A DNA stretch of 64,000 bases, from NCBI GenBank assembly GCA_022606425.2, contig JAHDVF020000414.1:1-64000 (forward strand), read 5' to 3'. Shown here one piece after another: positions 31,685-40,790 of this stretch. This DNA is from Lepidostoma basale (Eukaryota > Arthropoda > Insecta > Trichoptera > Lepidostomatidae). Within the stretch, counting starts at the first letter, position 1. Each line of letters starts with the position of its first letter. The notes below the pieces were generated by a model. It had not been told where the DNA came from, did not search any database, and saw only the letters and a list, made by a program, of their open reading frames with translations. A program made the position numbers and the translations under genes.

Positions 31685-32040
31685 AATTTAAAAACTTTGT
31701 TTTATATCACAAATTGTATTTATTTTACTTTACAGTAACTAACCGTTCTTTAAATTAAAATATTTAGGTACCTAAATTTATTTCAGCAAGAACTTCAAAA
31801 TTATATCAAATAAATTATTCAAATTGACTTAGGAACAAATACACAAAGATTCGAAAAATTACGAAAATTTGACATTTGATATATATTTTTGTAACACCTG
31901 ATGATGTCAACATTGGTTAATGAAACAGCTGTCGTAAAGTAAAATAAATACAATTTGTGATATAAAACAAAGTTTTTGAATTAACAGTTGTAAAATGTTA
32001 AAATATCATAGTGTTTCGGCCAAAACAATGGACTATTTAA
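31685..32040. repeat. F foldback element 1
   Basis: Left arm aactttgttttatatcacaa, right arm ttgtgatataaaacaaagtt, then the outer end tcatagtgtttcggccaaaa. The right arm carries an intact ribozyme-like core; the left has lost it. The internal phrase ttaggaacaaatacacaaag recurs at 62320. Confidence 0.8.
31898..31933 (+). ncRNA. Hammerhead-like core (F family)
   Basis: CTGATGA (31898-31904), a stem-loop, GAAAC (31922-31926), agct, GTC (31931-31933). Stem II (GTCAAC with GTTAAT) has one mismatch. ACAGCTGT is self-complementary. The flanks pair for only two bases as stem I. Confidence 0.5.
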
Positions 32041-32097
32041 ATAATACCAAGACGTATTTAATTTTATTAACAAAGTAATTTTTTACATGATTAAAGA

Positions 32098-32543
32098 AAG
32101 CTTTTATTTCAATTCATTCATTTAAATTATTCAAAATTTGAATATGTGATTTGAATTAAATTAATTTATTTACTGTTTAAATTAAAATATCCTTAAATAG
32201 TCCATTGTTTTGGCTGAAACACTATGATACCATAACATTTTAAAACTGTTAAATTAAATAACTTTGTTTTTGTTTCATAATTGTATTTTATTTTACGCCA
32301 CAGCTGTTTATCAATCCATTAAGCTTTTATTTCAATTCATTAATTTAAATTATTCAAACTTTGAATATGTGATTTGAATCAAATTAAATTATTTACTTTT
32401 TAAATTAAAATCTCTTTATTGAGTCCATTGTTTTGGCTGAAATACTATGATACCATAACATTTTAAAACTGTTAAATTAAATAACTTTGTTTTTGTATCA
32501 CAATTGAAGTTTATTTTACGTGACAGCTGTTTCATCAACCTAT
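32098..32543. repeat. 223-bp tandem duplication
   Basis: The segment starting aagcttttatttcaattcat at 32098 starts again at 32321 and both run into the F left arm (cagctgttt). Identity is high, with scattered single-base differences. Confidence 0.8.
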
Positions 32544-32688
32544 GTTAACATCATCAAGTGTAATAAGATATAACATCGTAACACCTGATGATGTCAACAT
32601 AGGTATATGAAACAGCTGTCGCGTAAGATAAAATACAATTGTGATGCAAAAACAAAGTTATTTTGTTTAACAGTTTTAACATCTCTAT
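32197..32688. repeat. F foldback elements 2 and 3
   Basis: A partial left arm (32197-32320), then a complete foldback unit from tccattgttttggctgaaat (32420) to 32688. The complete unit has a core on each strand: 32522-32557 minus (first C of CUGANGA is T) and 32585-32620 plus (CTGATGA, GAAAC, GTC all intact). Arms are about 130 bp around a centre at 32565-32577. Confidence 0.8.
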
Positions 32689-32694
32689 GTTTTA

Positions 32695-32930
32695 AATATC
32701 GCAATTGATTATACTGTCGCGACACCTGTTTCGCTAACCGATGTAAGCATCGTCAGGTCTTACAATCAACAGTTGATTATAAGACCCCACGATGCTAACT
32801 TCGGTTAGCGAAACAGCTGTCGTGACAAAATATAATCAATTGTGATATGTATAACAAAGTTTTTTTATTTAAACAGTTAATAATAATTGAAATATCAACG
32901 TGTTTCCGCCAAAACAATGGATTATCTAAA
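32695..32930. repeat. F foldback element 4, divergent subfamily
   Basis: Arms caattgattata and tataatcaattg around the centre acaatcaacagttgattata. The minus core 32721-32756 is complete (CTGACGA, GCTTAC..GTTAGC, GAAAC, aggt, GTC); the plus core 32785-32821 has a mutated CUGANGA box. Outer end gtttccgccaaaacaatgg. Confidence 0.75.
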
Positions 32931-33099
32931 TTATATTAATCACTATTAAATAAGACATCATTAATTTATACACTGTTAACAAAATACATGTTGTTACATA
33001 ATTAAAAGAAAACTTTATCTCAATTGATTCTTTTTAAGAATTTATTTAAATTTTGATTATATGATTCGAACTAAATAAAAACACTTTGCATCAATTAAC
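32931..33099. other. AT-rich flank, unassigned
   Basis: Related in texture to the duplicated spacer at 32098 but not clearly homologous. Confidence 0.3.
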
Positions 33100-33380
33100 T
33101 CGAATGAAAAAGTTTGGTTTTCTAAAAGTTTCATTATATTTTCTTATTTTATATTATATATTCGTCTTCACTTCGTGTTTTTTGAATAAATATATTACAC
33201 TTAGTATTACAACACAATATTTCACTTAACACAAACATGTTTCGGTTATAACAGAACCTTTATTAAGTACAAAAATTTGGATTGATAAAGATTATTCAAA
33301 AGTTTTATCATAGTTTATAGGAATGACTTGTTTCGCCTTTCTAAGCTAATATAAAATGTCTAGTTTGCACTAAAGTTATG
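33100..33380. repeat. U-family elements
   Basis: ggttttctaaaagtttcatt at 33115, aaacatgtttcggttataac at 33234, and ggaatgacttgtttcgcctt at 33321. On the minus strand the last two read GAAACATGTT and GAAACAAGTC with degenerate upstream boxes. Same family as at 6.8, 8.9, 18.9, 36.7 and 43.8 kb. Confidence 0.5.
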
Positions 33381-33962
33381 ACTACAAAAAATTGAAAACA
33401 AAAATACTTGTTTGTTTATATTAAATATCCTAACTTTCACTTGAAATATGTCCGTTTTTAATAACATATTTTAGAGTGAAATAAATCATAATGATTTTCT
33501 TCAGTGTTTATAATTATATTACTATTTAATTCTAACATAATTAATAACACAAAGAGAAGGCAAATACATCATATATAAAATTAATTTTGTGTTTTGTTTG
33601 ATCTTTATTTTATGTAACGAAATCACGTTTTATATTAAATATCGGTTTTTATTTTAAACGCACAAGAAATTGTGTATTTTGTTTTTCAAGAGTAAAGTTA
33701 AATACAATCATATATTAATGTCTTGATTCAGCTCTAAAACAATAAATAAAATGAAACAAGGCAGATAAATAAATTGTTGAGAATCAATCAATTTGGCACA
33801 GTTATTAATATAAACATTAAAAAAATATTATTGTATTAATTAAATTCGTTCCTATAATGACCGAAATCGTTTTATTATCGGGAAAAGGTAATTTACTCCA
33901 TTTCATCTAAACATAACCATTTTGAAATACTTTCATGTTTCTGAGCGTTGTTTAAAAGTCAA
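33381..33962. other. AT-rich, nothing recognised
   Basis: No coding, repeat or palindrome signal was identified. Confidence 0.4.
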
Positions 33963-34246
33963 ATTAAAAAATGATCCCTGAGATGGTTTGGACATATGGA
34001 ACTAATGGACGATAGAAGAATGGTTAAAATATTGTATTCGAGCAGTGTGGGTGGAAAGAGAAGGCATTGAAGACTACGGAAAGCATGGCATGACCAAATT
34101 AATCAAATTCGAATGTCGGAAAAATCGACGAGCGTGCATTTTACGATGTATGAATGTAGAGAAATCCTAGGACAGAACAGTATGGCAGACTATCTTCTCT
34201 GCCTGTCCCTGCGGGGAAAATACGTAATGGTTACTTAGTTAGTTAA
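33963..34246 (+). pseudogene. LINE B 3' fragment
   Basis: Starts at atgatccctgagatggtttg (RWFGHM region), continues through gagcagtgtgggtggaaag and ends with gcggggaaaatacgtaatgg and ttagttagtt. Short deletions break the frame. Confidence 0.85.
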
Positions 34247-34884
34247 AAATGTCCCGATCACAAAATTCAAATAACCATTCAAATGATCCGTACTCCTTGA
34301 TATAATATATGTCACACTCATGTTAAATATATGAATACAAATTTTGTAATTGAATTTGGAAAGAAATTCTTGGAAGGACAAAGAAACTTCTAGTATACCA
34401 CAGGGAGCAAAAATTGTACTAAAAAATAAATTGAATTTAATGTTTTCCGAGGCTAAAGTTATTTACAAAGATTGTCTTTTAGGAATTATTTTGTTGTTTC
34501 AGTTGAGATTACATTTAAAGTTTAAATTTAACCTTTTTATCAAGGACAACAAAGTATTTTAAAAATTCATGATTTTAATTCGCATTTCAGATATACAAAA
34601 ATCGATACGCTTGTACATATTTTGTGAACGTGGAAAAGTCTTGAGAAGTATTCTGGGAAGGGAGGGTGTGGTAATCATTTCCGTCCACGCCTTACGTTCC
34701 ACGTCGAGAATATTGACGTAATGCTTAGTAAGTTGATTTTTTTTAGATTTCTAGATAGATTTATTAACGTAAGTCAACAATCGTTTTAAATTTAGTACTA
34801 TTTGTTTAGATGAAATCATATGAAATAAACAAAACCAAAATGTTTTATATATGGAGCGGTTATTAATTATTTACTAACTCAATA
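34247..34884. other. Mostly unassigned; possible degenerate LINE tail at 34625-34736
   Basis: agtattctgggaagg, gtgtggtaatcatttccgtc and attgacgtaatgcttagtaa follow the order of a LINE A end but are very decayed. Confidence 0.3.
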
Positions 34885-35130
34885 ACCAGCACGCCGTCTC
34901 CCTGAAGAGGTAAGCAGATAAAATGTAATTTCCTAGTTTACTATTCTCGCTTCCTCAACATATTTAAATCGTGTTTTGCAAGCACCCCAATTTCTCCGAC
35001 TCCTCGCGTAGCCGACCATTAATATGTTAGTTTATATGACTTAAAATTCTTAACATTTATTTTTTCATTCATTCATTCCATGGGTCTAAACTAACTTAAT
35101 TTCCCTTTCATTATGTTGTTCATAATCAAA
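34885..35130 (-). pseudogene. LINE A 3' fragment, degraded
   Basis: Inverted tail caataaccagcacgccgtct, then cctcaacatatttaaatcgt, tccgactcctcgcgtagccg and ccctttcattatgttgttca in the family order. Large parts have drifted. Confidence 0.7.
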
Positions 35131-35163
35131 TATTACACTTAAGATAGTAAAAAATAATATTTA

Positions 35164-35580
35164 ATTGTTGTTGTTGTTCAATTGTTAATGTTGTTCGATT
35201 TTTGTTGTTGTACAATTGTTGTTGTTGTTCAATTGGTGTTGTTGTTCAAATGTTGTTTTTGTTCAATTTTAGTTATTGTCCAATGTTTATTTTATTCAAT
35301 TGTTGTTTTTGTTTTTGTTATTGTTGTTGTTGTTATTGTTGTTGTTGTTATTGTTGTTATTGTTGTTATTGTTGTTATTGTTGTTATTGTTGTTATTGTT
35401 GTTATTGTTGTTATTGTTGTTATTGTTGTTATTTTGTTATTGTTGTTATTGTTGTTATTGTTGTTATTGTTGTTATTGTTGTTATTGTTGTTATTGTTGT
35501 TATTGTTGTTATTGTTGTTATTGTTGTTATTGTTGTTATTGTTGTTATTGTTGTTATTGTTGTTATTGTTGTTGTTGTTT
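35164..35580. repeat. 9-bp microsatellite (ATTGTTGTT)n
   Basis: Looser TTG-rich DNA from 35164 becomes a nearly perfect array of attgttgtt from about 35330 to 35580, with one break near 35431. The long leucine/isoleucine/valine/cysteine reading frames across it are by-products of the repeat. Confidence 0.95.
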
Positions 35581-36129
35581 TTTGTTTAAAAATATTATAC
35601 GATACAAAGTAAGAATTATTGTTAAATTTGTGAATCCGCATCACAAAGTCTTGGTAAATATTAAAAAATAGTTTAAAAATATAGCTATATGTTGATAATT
35701 TTTAAAACTTTTTATTCATCTTAAATCTAATTATTCGTTTTATTTTTTAGCATTTAAAAATAGCATACACACAGTTACCTTATTTTTATAAATGATAGAG
35801 TATGTTTATGTTTATATTAAGATTAAGTATTAACTATTCCATAAGAAACAACTTACTTACAACTTACTTAACGTATCGCTCTTGCGTGTCAGTCAAGATG
35901 ATTATGGAGAATTTTATGTATTTCCCAACTACAATATCACGTCCTACAAACGTGATTCACGTAGAATATACGTGTTCGAGTCCCTTGCGTGGGCACCTAA
36001 TACCTCTCTTCATTTCTATTCACACTCTCAAGATATTTTCTTTCAAATTCTGAACGTTTTACGAGTACATAAAGATGTTTTATACTTTTAAACCGTTTTT
36101 CATCCGTATACATAAATAAAATATTTAAT
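35581..36129. other. Unassigned
   Basis: No relatives in the window. A short frame at 35880-36090 is not recognisable. Confidence 0.4.
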
Positions 36130-36545
36130 AATTTCGATAAACTGAAGAGGTTTACACTGTAGAACTCCATAATATCAAATTTTTAATTATTGATAGTTAT
36201 AATTATTTTTTACAATTGAATCGAAGTTTTATAATAGTTTATGAGATTTATTGTTTCGGCATTCACTTTGTGGAAGGACATGATTAAATTGTAAATGAAA
36301 CACTTATTTTTCACCACTTGAGTTTTATATTTTATACGTCTAGTTTCGGAAGCGACAGATGCCTCCATCTACAGGTTTAAATATAGTCTATACTTAAACC
36401 TGTTTAGTCTATACTTAAACCTGTTTAGTCTATATTTAAACCTGTAGATGAAAGCATCTGTCGCTTCCGAAACTAGTCGTATAAAATATAAAACTCAAGT
36501 GGTGAAAAACAAGTGTTTCATTTACAATAGTTTATGAGAATGACA
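36130..36545. repeat. W-like palindromic element with tandem centre
   Basis: Shared outer phrase tttacactgtagaactccat at 36148, then arms of about 85 bp (aaatgaaacacttatttttc and gaaaaacaagtgtttcattt). The centre holds repeated agtctatacttaaacctgtt units. A ribozyme-like core lies in each arm (36335-36383 minus, 36435-36486 plus). Confidence 0.75.
36435..36486 (+). ncRNA. Hammerhead-like fold (36.4-kb element)
   Basis: TTTAAAC (stem I), CTGTAGA (A6 changed to U, as in V), t, stem II ending GCTTCC, GAAAC, TA, GTC, GTATAAAA. Stem I pairs six of seven. ACTAGT is self-complementary. Stem II has a mismatch here, but the opposite-arm copy restores pairing (GGAGGC form). Confidence 0.45.
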
Positions 36546-36550
36546 TAAAT

Positions 36551-36704
36551 GAAGCTAAAAATGCAGTGCACAATAGTGTTCTTGTAACGATTCTTATGCA
36601 TGGAAACGAAGCAAGAAAAAATGCGGTAGAAAAGAGATCTCTTAGACGAATGTGTGGATATCTGCGCATTATAGTGTCAAATGAAAATATAACAAGTGAT
36701 GAAG
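36551..36704 (+). pseudogene. LINE A internal fragment
   Basis: Corresponds to MAVHNGVLVPTLMYGSEAW through MRSLRRMCG with deletions: atgcagtgcacaatagtgtt, gatctcttagacgaatgtgt, aatgaaaatataacaagtga. No tail. Confidence 0.75.
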
Positions 36705-36714
36705 AATGATATGA

Positions 36715-37030
36715 TGTCTGTTTTCTAGAAATTTTATTATATGGGAATTACATGTTTCACTTTTCGATAGCAATAACATATGTATTTTTTTAACTGTTAA
36801 AATGTAAAACACTGTTATAATATCACCTTTTTTATTATACATTTCTCTAGAATGCTACGACATCTGTTGTTTGTAATACCTGATGATGCCAACATCGGTT
36901 GGCGAAACAGCTGTCGTGACATTCTAAAAGGTGAATAACAAAAATTTGGATATTATAACAGTGTTAAAAATTAATAGTTCATAAGCTTGAAGTATCATAG
37001 TGTTTCGGCCAAAACAATGAACAATTTAAA
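36715..37030. repeat. U remnant (36715-36775) and F element 5
   Basis: ctgttttctagaaattttat marks U. The F element runs from about 36830 to 37025. Its left arm is gctacgacatctgttgtttg, the core follows on the right, and it ends in tcatagtgtttcggccaaaa. Confidence 0.7.
36880..36915 (+). ncRNA. Hammerhead-like core (F family), intact boxes
   Basis: CTGATGA (36880-36886), t, GCCAAC atcg GTTGGC (perfect 6-bp stem II), GAAAC (36904-36908), agct, GTC (36913-36915). Stem I is only about three pairs (ATAC-GTGA side). ACAGCTGT would allow dimerisation through stem III. Confidence 0.55.
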
Positions 37031-37461
37031 TGTACATTTGATAATGCCTTAAAAACATGTATTTTCCATAATTTATAGTAAATCTTCTAGAGAACAGGCG
37101 TTTTATAATCATCATAAGTAGTTACTTATTTAAACACGCTTATTTGTAGATATATTATTTTTAATTTTCAAATTTGGAAAACACTGAATCACGATACATT
37201 TGCATCTACCAGCGACGACCGTTAAATTGCCTTTTATATTTTGATTGGCGTTTCAATAGGTGCAATTTGAGTCAAAACAGGCGATCACTTTGTAACGCCC
37301 GTTCAATTGGCACGTGCTACATAGATATGATCCGGCACGAGAGAATGTGCATCGAGCAACAATTCCGTGGTCCTCGAGATCTCACAGAGAGCAAGGCGGT
37401 CAATTGGCGGGAAATCATCCAATCAGAATCACCACGCGCATATTGGCTGACAGACGGATGC
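37031..37461. other. Unassigned; E2F/CCAAT-like cluster at 37400-37450
   Basis: From 37174 the base composition is balanced. It contains attggcgggaaat, ccaatcagaa and attggctgac within 50 bp. A short frame across it is not recognisable. Could be a host promoter remnant or chance. Confidence 0.35.
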
Positions 37462-37962
37462 TTCTTCTTTTGATTGTAAATCTTGCGATCTGTTTATGCA
37501 GGATATCAACTTTCTTCCTGTGGTGAAGACCTTTGGTGGTCCTCCTGGTGGTCGACGGCCCTCTGGAGTCTCGTGCATCGCGATATTAGGAATTCTTGGT
37601 GGATCCATTCTCTCAATGTGGTCCCTCCAGAATCGTCTTCTCTGCCTACTCCATCTCACTATGTCTTCAATTTTGCTGGATATGCGAATTTCTTCATTGG
37701 GTATCTTATCTCTAAGGGTTCTTCGCACAAAAGGTCGCCATGCTCTCATTTTTGCTACTCTTAAGAGATGTTTGGCTTTGACAGTGTCTGCTCTTGCTTC
37801 GATTCCGTATGTCATCATGGGCCTGATGCTCGTTTTATAAATTCTAACTTTGCTTTCCATTAGCATATGCTTGTTATCCCAGACAGTGTCCCTTAGATAT
37901 CCGAAGATAACTGCAGCAACGACGAACGCGATGGAAACTATTATGTTGTGTCCTTTGGTCAT
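37462..37962 (-). pseudogene. LINE J: C-terminal domain and (AAG)n tail
   Basis: A 177-codon minus frame: VWDNKHMLMESKVRIYKTSI, RPMMTYGIEARADT, DKIPNEEIRISSKIEDIVRW, FWRDHIERMDPPRIP and HETPEGRRPPGGPPK. This is the region after the RT palm in RTE-like LINEs. The 3' end (tgcataaacagatcgcaaga, then aatcaaaagaagaag) is at 37462. The 5' end is truncated, and the frame is remarkably open. Confidence 0.85.
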
Positions 37963-38019
37963 TTTGCATGTAATTTTTTATCTCTTAACGACGCAGGGTC
38001 ATCACGATGTCTTCTTATT
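37963..38019. other. Flank of palindrome
   Basis: Short unassigned flank. Confidence 0.3.
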
Positions 38020-38065
38020 TAATTTTTACATAGTATTGTACTTTAAGAATAACTCATTTTTCTTC

Positions 38066-38158
38066 TTTTAGTGCCGTGTCAGGTCTTCCCAACGTGGCGA
38101 TCACTGCAGCAAAGGAACTGCACCACTTGGAACAGGTCCTGAACACTTGTTATTCCAA
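38066..38158 (-). pseudogene. LINE D 3' terminus (left arm of palindrome)
   Basis: Minus-strand copy of the last ~90 bp of LINE D (gttccaagtggtgcag, tgctgcagtgatcgccac, ttgggaagacctgacacggc). Confidence 0.75.
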
Positions 38159-38780
38159 TTTTAATTGTATCTCAATAGAGACGAAGACGCAAACTGGAAA
38201 CTGAATATGGATGATCAAGGTGTTTAGAGGACTTATGACCTGTCATTGGTTGGGTTAAGCGCACGCTTTATGTAATTACAACATTCCCCATTCCACCTTT
38301 GTTTTTATGATCATGCATGATAAATTTTTGGAAGTTGTATATATACTCCAAATCCATACTTATCTTCACGTGTCAGTTTGAATTGGCCATCTATGTAGAT
38401 TTGATTACACATGTCATTCTTTTTAATATTAACCTATATAATCCACCCACTAACGCCATCTATGGAGAATGATTTTTAGCATTTAGCAAGCTACTTTATT
38501 AACACAATGCGAAGGCTATCATCTATTAGCGTATTGTTTTTTAGAAGTCGCCTGGAGTATTATTCCTATCTATGTGCCAAAGAAGGATTTGGAGTATATA
38601 TACAACTTCCAAAAATTTATCATGCATGATCATGAAAACAAAGGTGGAATGGGGAATGTTGTAATAACATAAAGCGTGCGCTTAACCCAACCAATGACAG
38701 GTCATAAGTCCTATAAACACCTTGATCATCCATATTCAGTTTCCAGTTTGCGTCTTCGTCTCTATTGAGATACAATTAAA
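38159..38780. mobile_element. E foldback MITE, essentially full length
   Basis: Ends ttttaattgtatctcaatag and gagatacaattaaa. Arms about 190 bp to attccccattccaccttt. Body with ccactaacgccatctatgga and a pair of nearly symmetrical tatatatac motifs. No coding capacity. Confidence 0.85.
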
Positions 38781-38783
38781 TTT

Positions 38784-38880
38784 GGAATAACAAGTATTCG
38801 GGACCGGTTCCAAGTGGTGCAGTTCCTTTGCTGCAGTGATCGCCACGTTGGGAAGACCTGACACGGCACTAAAATAAGAA
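38784..38880 (+). pseudogene. LINE D 3' terminus (right arm of palindrome)
   Basis: Plus-strand counterpart: gggaccggttccaagtggtg, tgctgcagtgatcgccac, cctgacacggcactaaaata. Nearly identical to the left copy. Confidence 0.75.
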
Positions 38881-39039
38881 AAAGGAGTTATTAATAAAGT
38901 ACAATACTATGTAAAAATTGAAACTCCATCAAGTTAAGATTATCGTTGCAAAAGAATGTTCTCATTTTATTAAATGCAACGTACAACTTCAATACTGCAT
39001 TTTATTTCAATTTCAATAACTCTTTACTGAACTCAAAAT

Positions 39040-39265
39040 AACAGGAAGACTATCTGTAATATGCAGTCATCGAATATTGAGTTTCTTTGGTCACATTGCC
39101 AGGAGAGAGTTTGGTAACCTGGAAAAAGTATTGTCACATGAAGTGTTCAACGTAAAAAAAGGAGAGGGAGAACTCCAGTGCGGTGGTGTGACCAGATTAA
39201 GGAGATGACCGGGGGAAACCTCTACTTGGCGCGGTGGTGCGGACTGCGGAGAACATAGAGGATTA
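39040..39265 (+). pseudogene. LINE R C-terminal fragment
   Basis: Reads SHRILSFFGHIARREFGNLE and KVLSHEVFNVKKGEG, then shifts through WCDQIKEMTG-like sequence. FFGHIxRRExxNLEK..GRxPxRWSDQI is a familiar LINE ending in insects. Confidence 0.6.
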
Positions 39266-39359
39266 GAGGCTTTTTGTTTTAGTCACGGGCAGTTCAATTT
39301 CTGAAATTTTATTTATTATTTACACGTTATGAAATCTGAAATATAAAGAAAAACACTTA
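39266..39359. other. Unassigned
   Basis: Nothing recognised. Confidence 0.3.
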
Positions 39360-39680
39360 AAATAACTTGGAGAGACAGAGTTCGCAGTGAGATTATTCTC
39401 CAACGGATAAAAAAGCATCTGGAGTTGCTCATTTAATGAGAGGAGAAATATACCAACTCCTACTTTAATTCTCTTTAACTCCTTAACTTCTAGATAATTC
39501 AGGGGAAAATACCATGTAGAAGAAGACCAGGTCGGAGAAGAATTTCAGATTCAGAAGACAGCGATTCAGAAGTAGCACTAGATTGCTGTTCAGGGCCGCA
39601 ATAAACAAGATGAAAAGAGATCCTAATGATCGCCAACCTCCGCAGAGGAGACGGCATCGGCACTTAGAGAAGAGGAATAA
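39360..39680 (+). pseudogene. LINE S 3' terminus
   Basis: TWRDRVRSEIILQRIKKH, then PCRRRPGRRRISDSEDSDSE, an LFRAAINK-like segment and MIANLRRGDGIGT before a stop. The MIANLRRGDGT ending is common to a Jockey-like group in Lepidoptera, as far as I recall. The copy has frame changes. Confidence 0.55.
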
Positions 39681-39861
39681 TGAAATCTTTCTTTTTTTTA
39701 ATTTTATACATATAAAATAAGAACACTTGGGTTTTTTGTACCTCTTTCACCCTTCCCCCCCCCCCCTCTTATTTAACCACCAATTTTTATTATATGTAGA
39801 TGTAAAGTTTGTGTGTTTTTTTATATATATAATTTGTAAACAGCGCTAACTTTCAAATTTT
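39681..39861. other. AT-rich with a C14 tract
   Basis: A poly-C run near 39754-39767 and TA repeats near 39830 are the only features. Confidence 0.5.
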
Positions 39862-39985
39862 TTTTAATTAAATATCAGACATGTTTCGGACAACCCAGTC
39901 CTTCTTCAGTGATATTATAAAGATATTTAAAATATTATAAAATTGTTTACAAATATGATCAGTTTTGACAGATGTTATAAAGATT
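39862..39985 (-). repeat. T element, single arm
   Basis: Matches one arm of the palindrome at 55508-55848: gacatgtttcggac, cttcttcagtgatattataa, aatattataaaattgtttac, cagttttgacagatgttata. The second arm is absent, and the copy carries the best ribozyme-like core in the window. Confidence 0.8.
39871..39916 (-). ncRNA. Complete hammerhead-like ribozyme (T family)
   Basis: Minus strand, in order: AATATCA (39916-39910), CTGAAGA (39909-39903), one extra A, GGAC tgggtt GTCC stem II, GAAAC (39887-39883), AT, GTC (39880-39878), TGATATT (39877-39871). Stem I pairs 7 of 7. All invariant positions of the hammerhead core are present. Stem III would be the self-complementary ACATGT, as in dimer-forming minimal type I hammerheads. 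The predicted cut follows GTC. The only deviation is the A before stem II. Confidence 0.7.
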
Positions 39986-40503
39986 TATTTTGGAACGTTT
40001 ATGCTTTTGTTATACCAAATATTATGAGTAAATTAAAATTTTGTGTTTTTGATTAGTTATTATATTCCAAGCGAAACTAGTTATCGTCAATTATAATATC
40101 CATAACGTGGTTAAATACGTTATGTACTTAATTATTTTATATCTAATAGTTTTAAATATCTTACCACTAAGAAAGCGCTTCATATGATTTTTTTTTATTC
40201 TTATTCTTCGTCGAGTCATTGACTAGCTAGTTTTATAGGGATGGCCCTAAAAAGGGCTATATCTCTCTTCCACTTTGCAACTAATATCAGAAGCGTTGTT
40301 GTTTATATACTCGAGCTATTATAATAGCGCAACATACAGTAATTAAGGTAAACAATGTGGCTGAATAGATTGTTGACAACAATTAAGCAAGATAAAAAAA
40401 AACAATATTTGAAAATATTATTGGAAATAATTCAAGTATGTCCTGACTACTTTTGCAAACAATGGCTAACTTGCTAAAGACGACTAAATAATAACATTAT
40501 TTG
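39986..40503. other. Unassigned
   Basis: AT-rich with no identified element. Confidence 0.4.
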
Positions 40504-40790
40504 AACTAACTAACCATCACACCGTCTCTCCGAAGGGGTAGCCAGAAAGCTCAACATTCATTTATCGTATCGTGCACGCACGTTGATTTCTCCGATTCCT
40601 CGCGTGGGCGAAATTCAATATTTAATTTATTTGATCGTGCCACGTATTTTTTGAGCTTCTTCTTTTTATAGATCCATTTACATTGTTCACATATACTTTT
40701 TTTACCATTCATTCTCTCTATGTATCCAAACCATCTTAATATTCCTTTCATTATTTTGTTCATAACACTCTACACTCTATCATACATAGA
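40504..40790 (-). pseudogene. LINE A 3' fragment
   Basis: Inverted tail gaactaactaaccatcacac, a ~40-bp deletion in the last coding block, then the usual blocks back to ttattttgttcataacactc. The minus frame keeps MNKIMKGILRWFGYIERMNG. Confidence 0.85.

Larger units (their letters stand above)
38020..38925. repeat. Composite palindrome of about 900 bp
   Basis: Arms of about 320 bp (38020-38340 and 38600-38925) are inverted copies. From outside in, each has ttttacatagtattgtactt, the LINE D tail, and an E-element arm. The spacer is the E body. The symmetry extends well beyond the E element's own inverted repeats. Confidence 0.8.

Noticed and set aside
35182..35671. Three overlapping reading frames of about 130 codons rich in Leu, Ile/Val or Cys/Tyr
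   Set aside because: All are translations of the 9-bp ATTGTTGTT microsatellite in its three phases; no gene-like composition outside it.
37174..37473. 99-codon plus-strand frame with balanced codon composition, possible exon
   Set aside because: No recognisable domain, no convincing splice signals, and its 3' end runs into the antisense LINE J tail.
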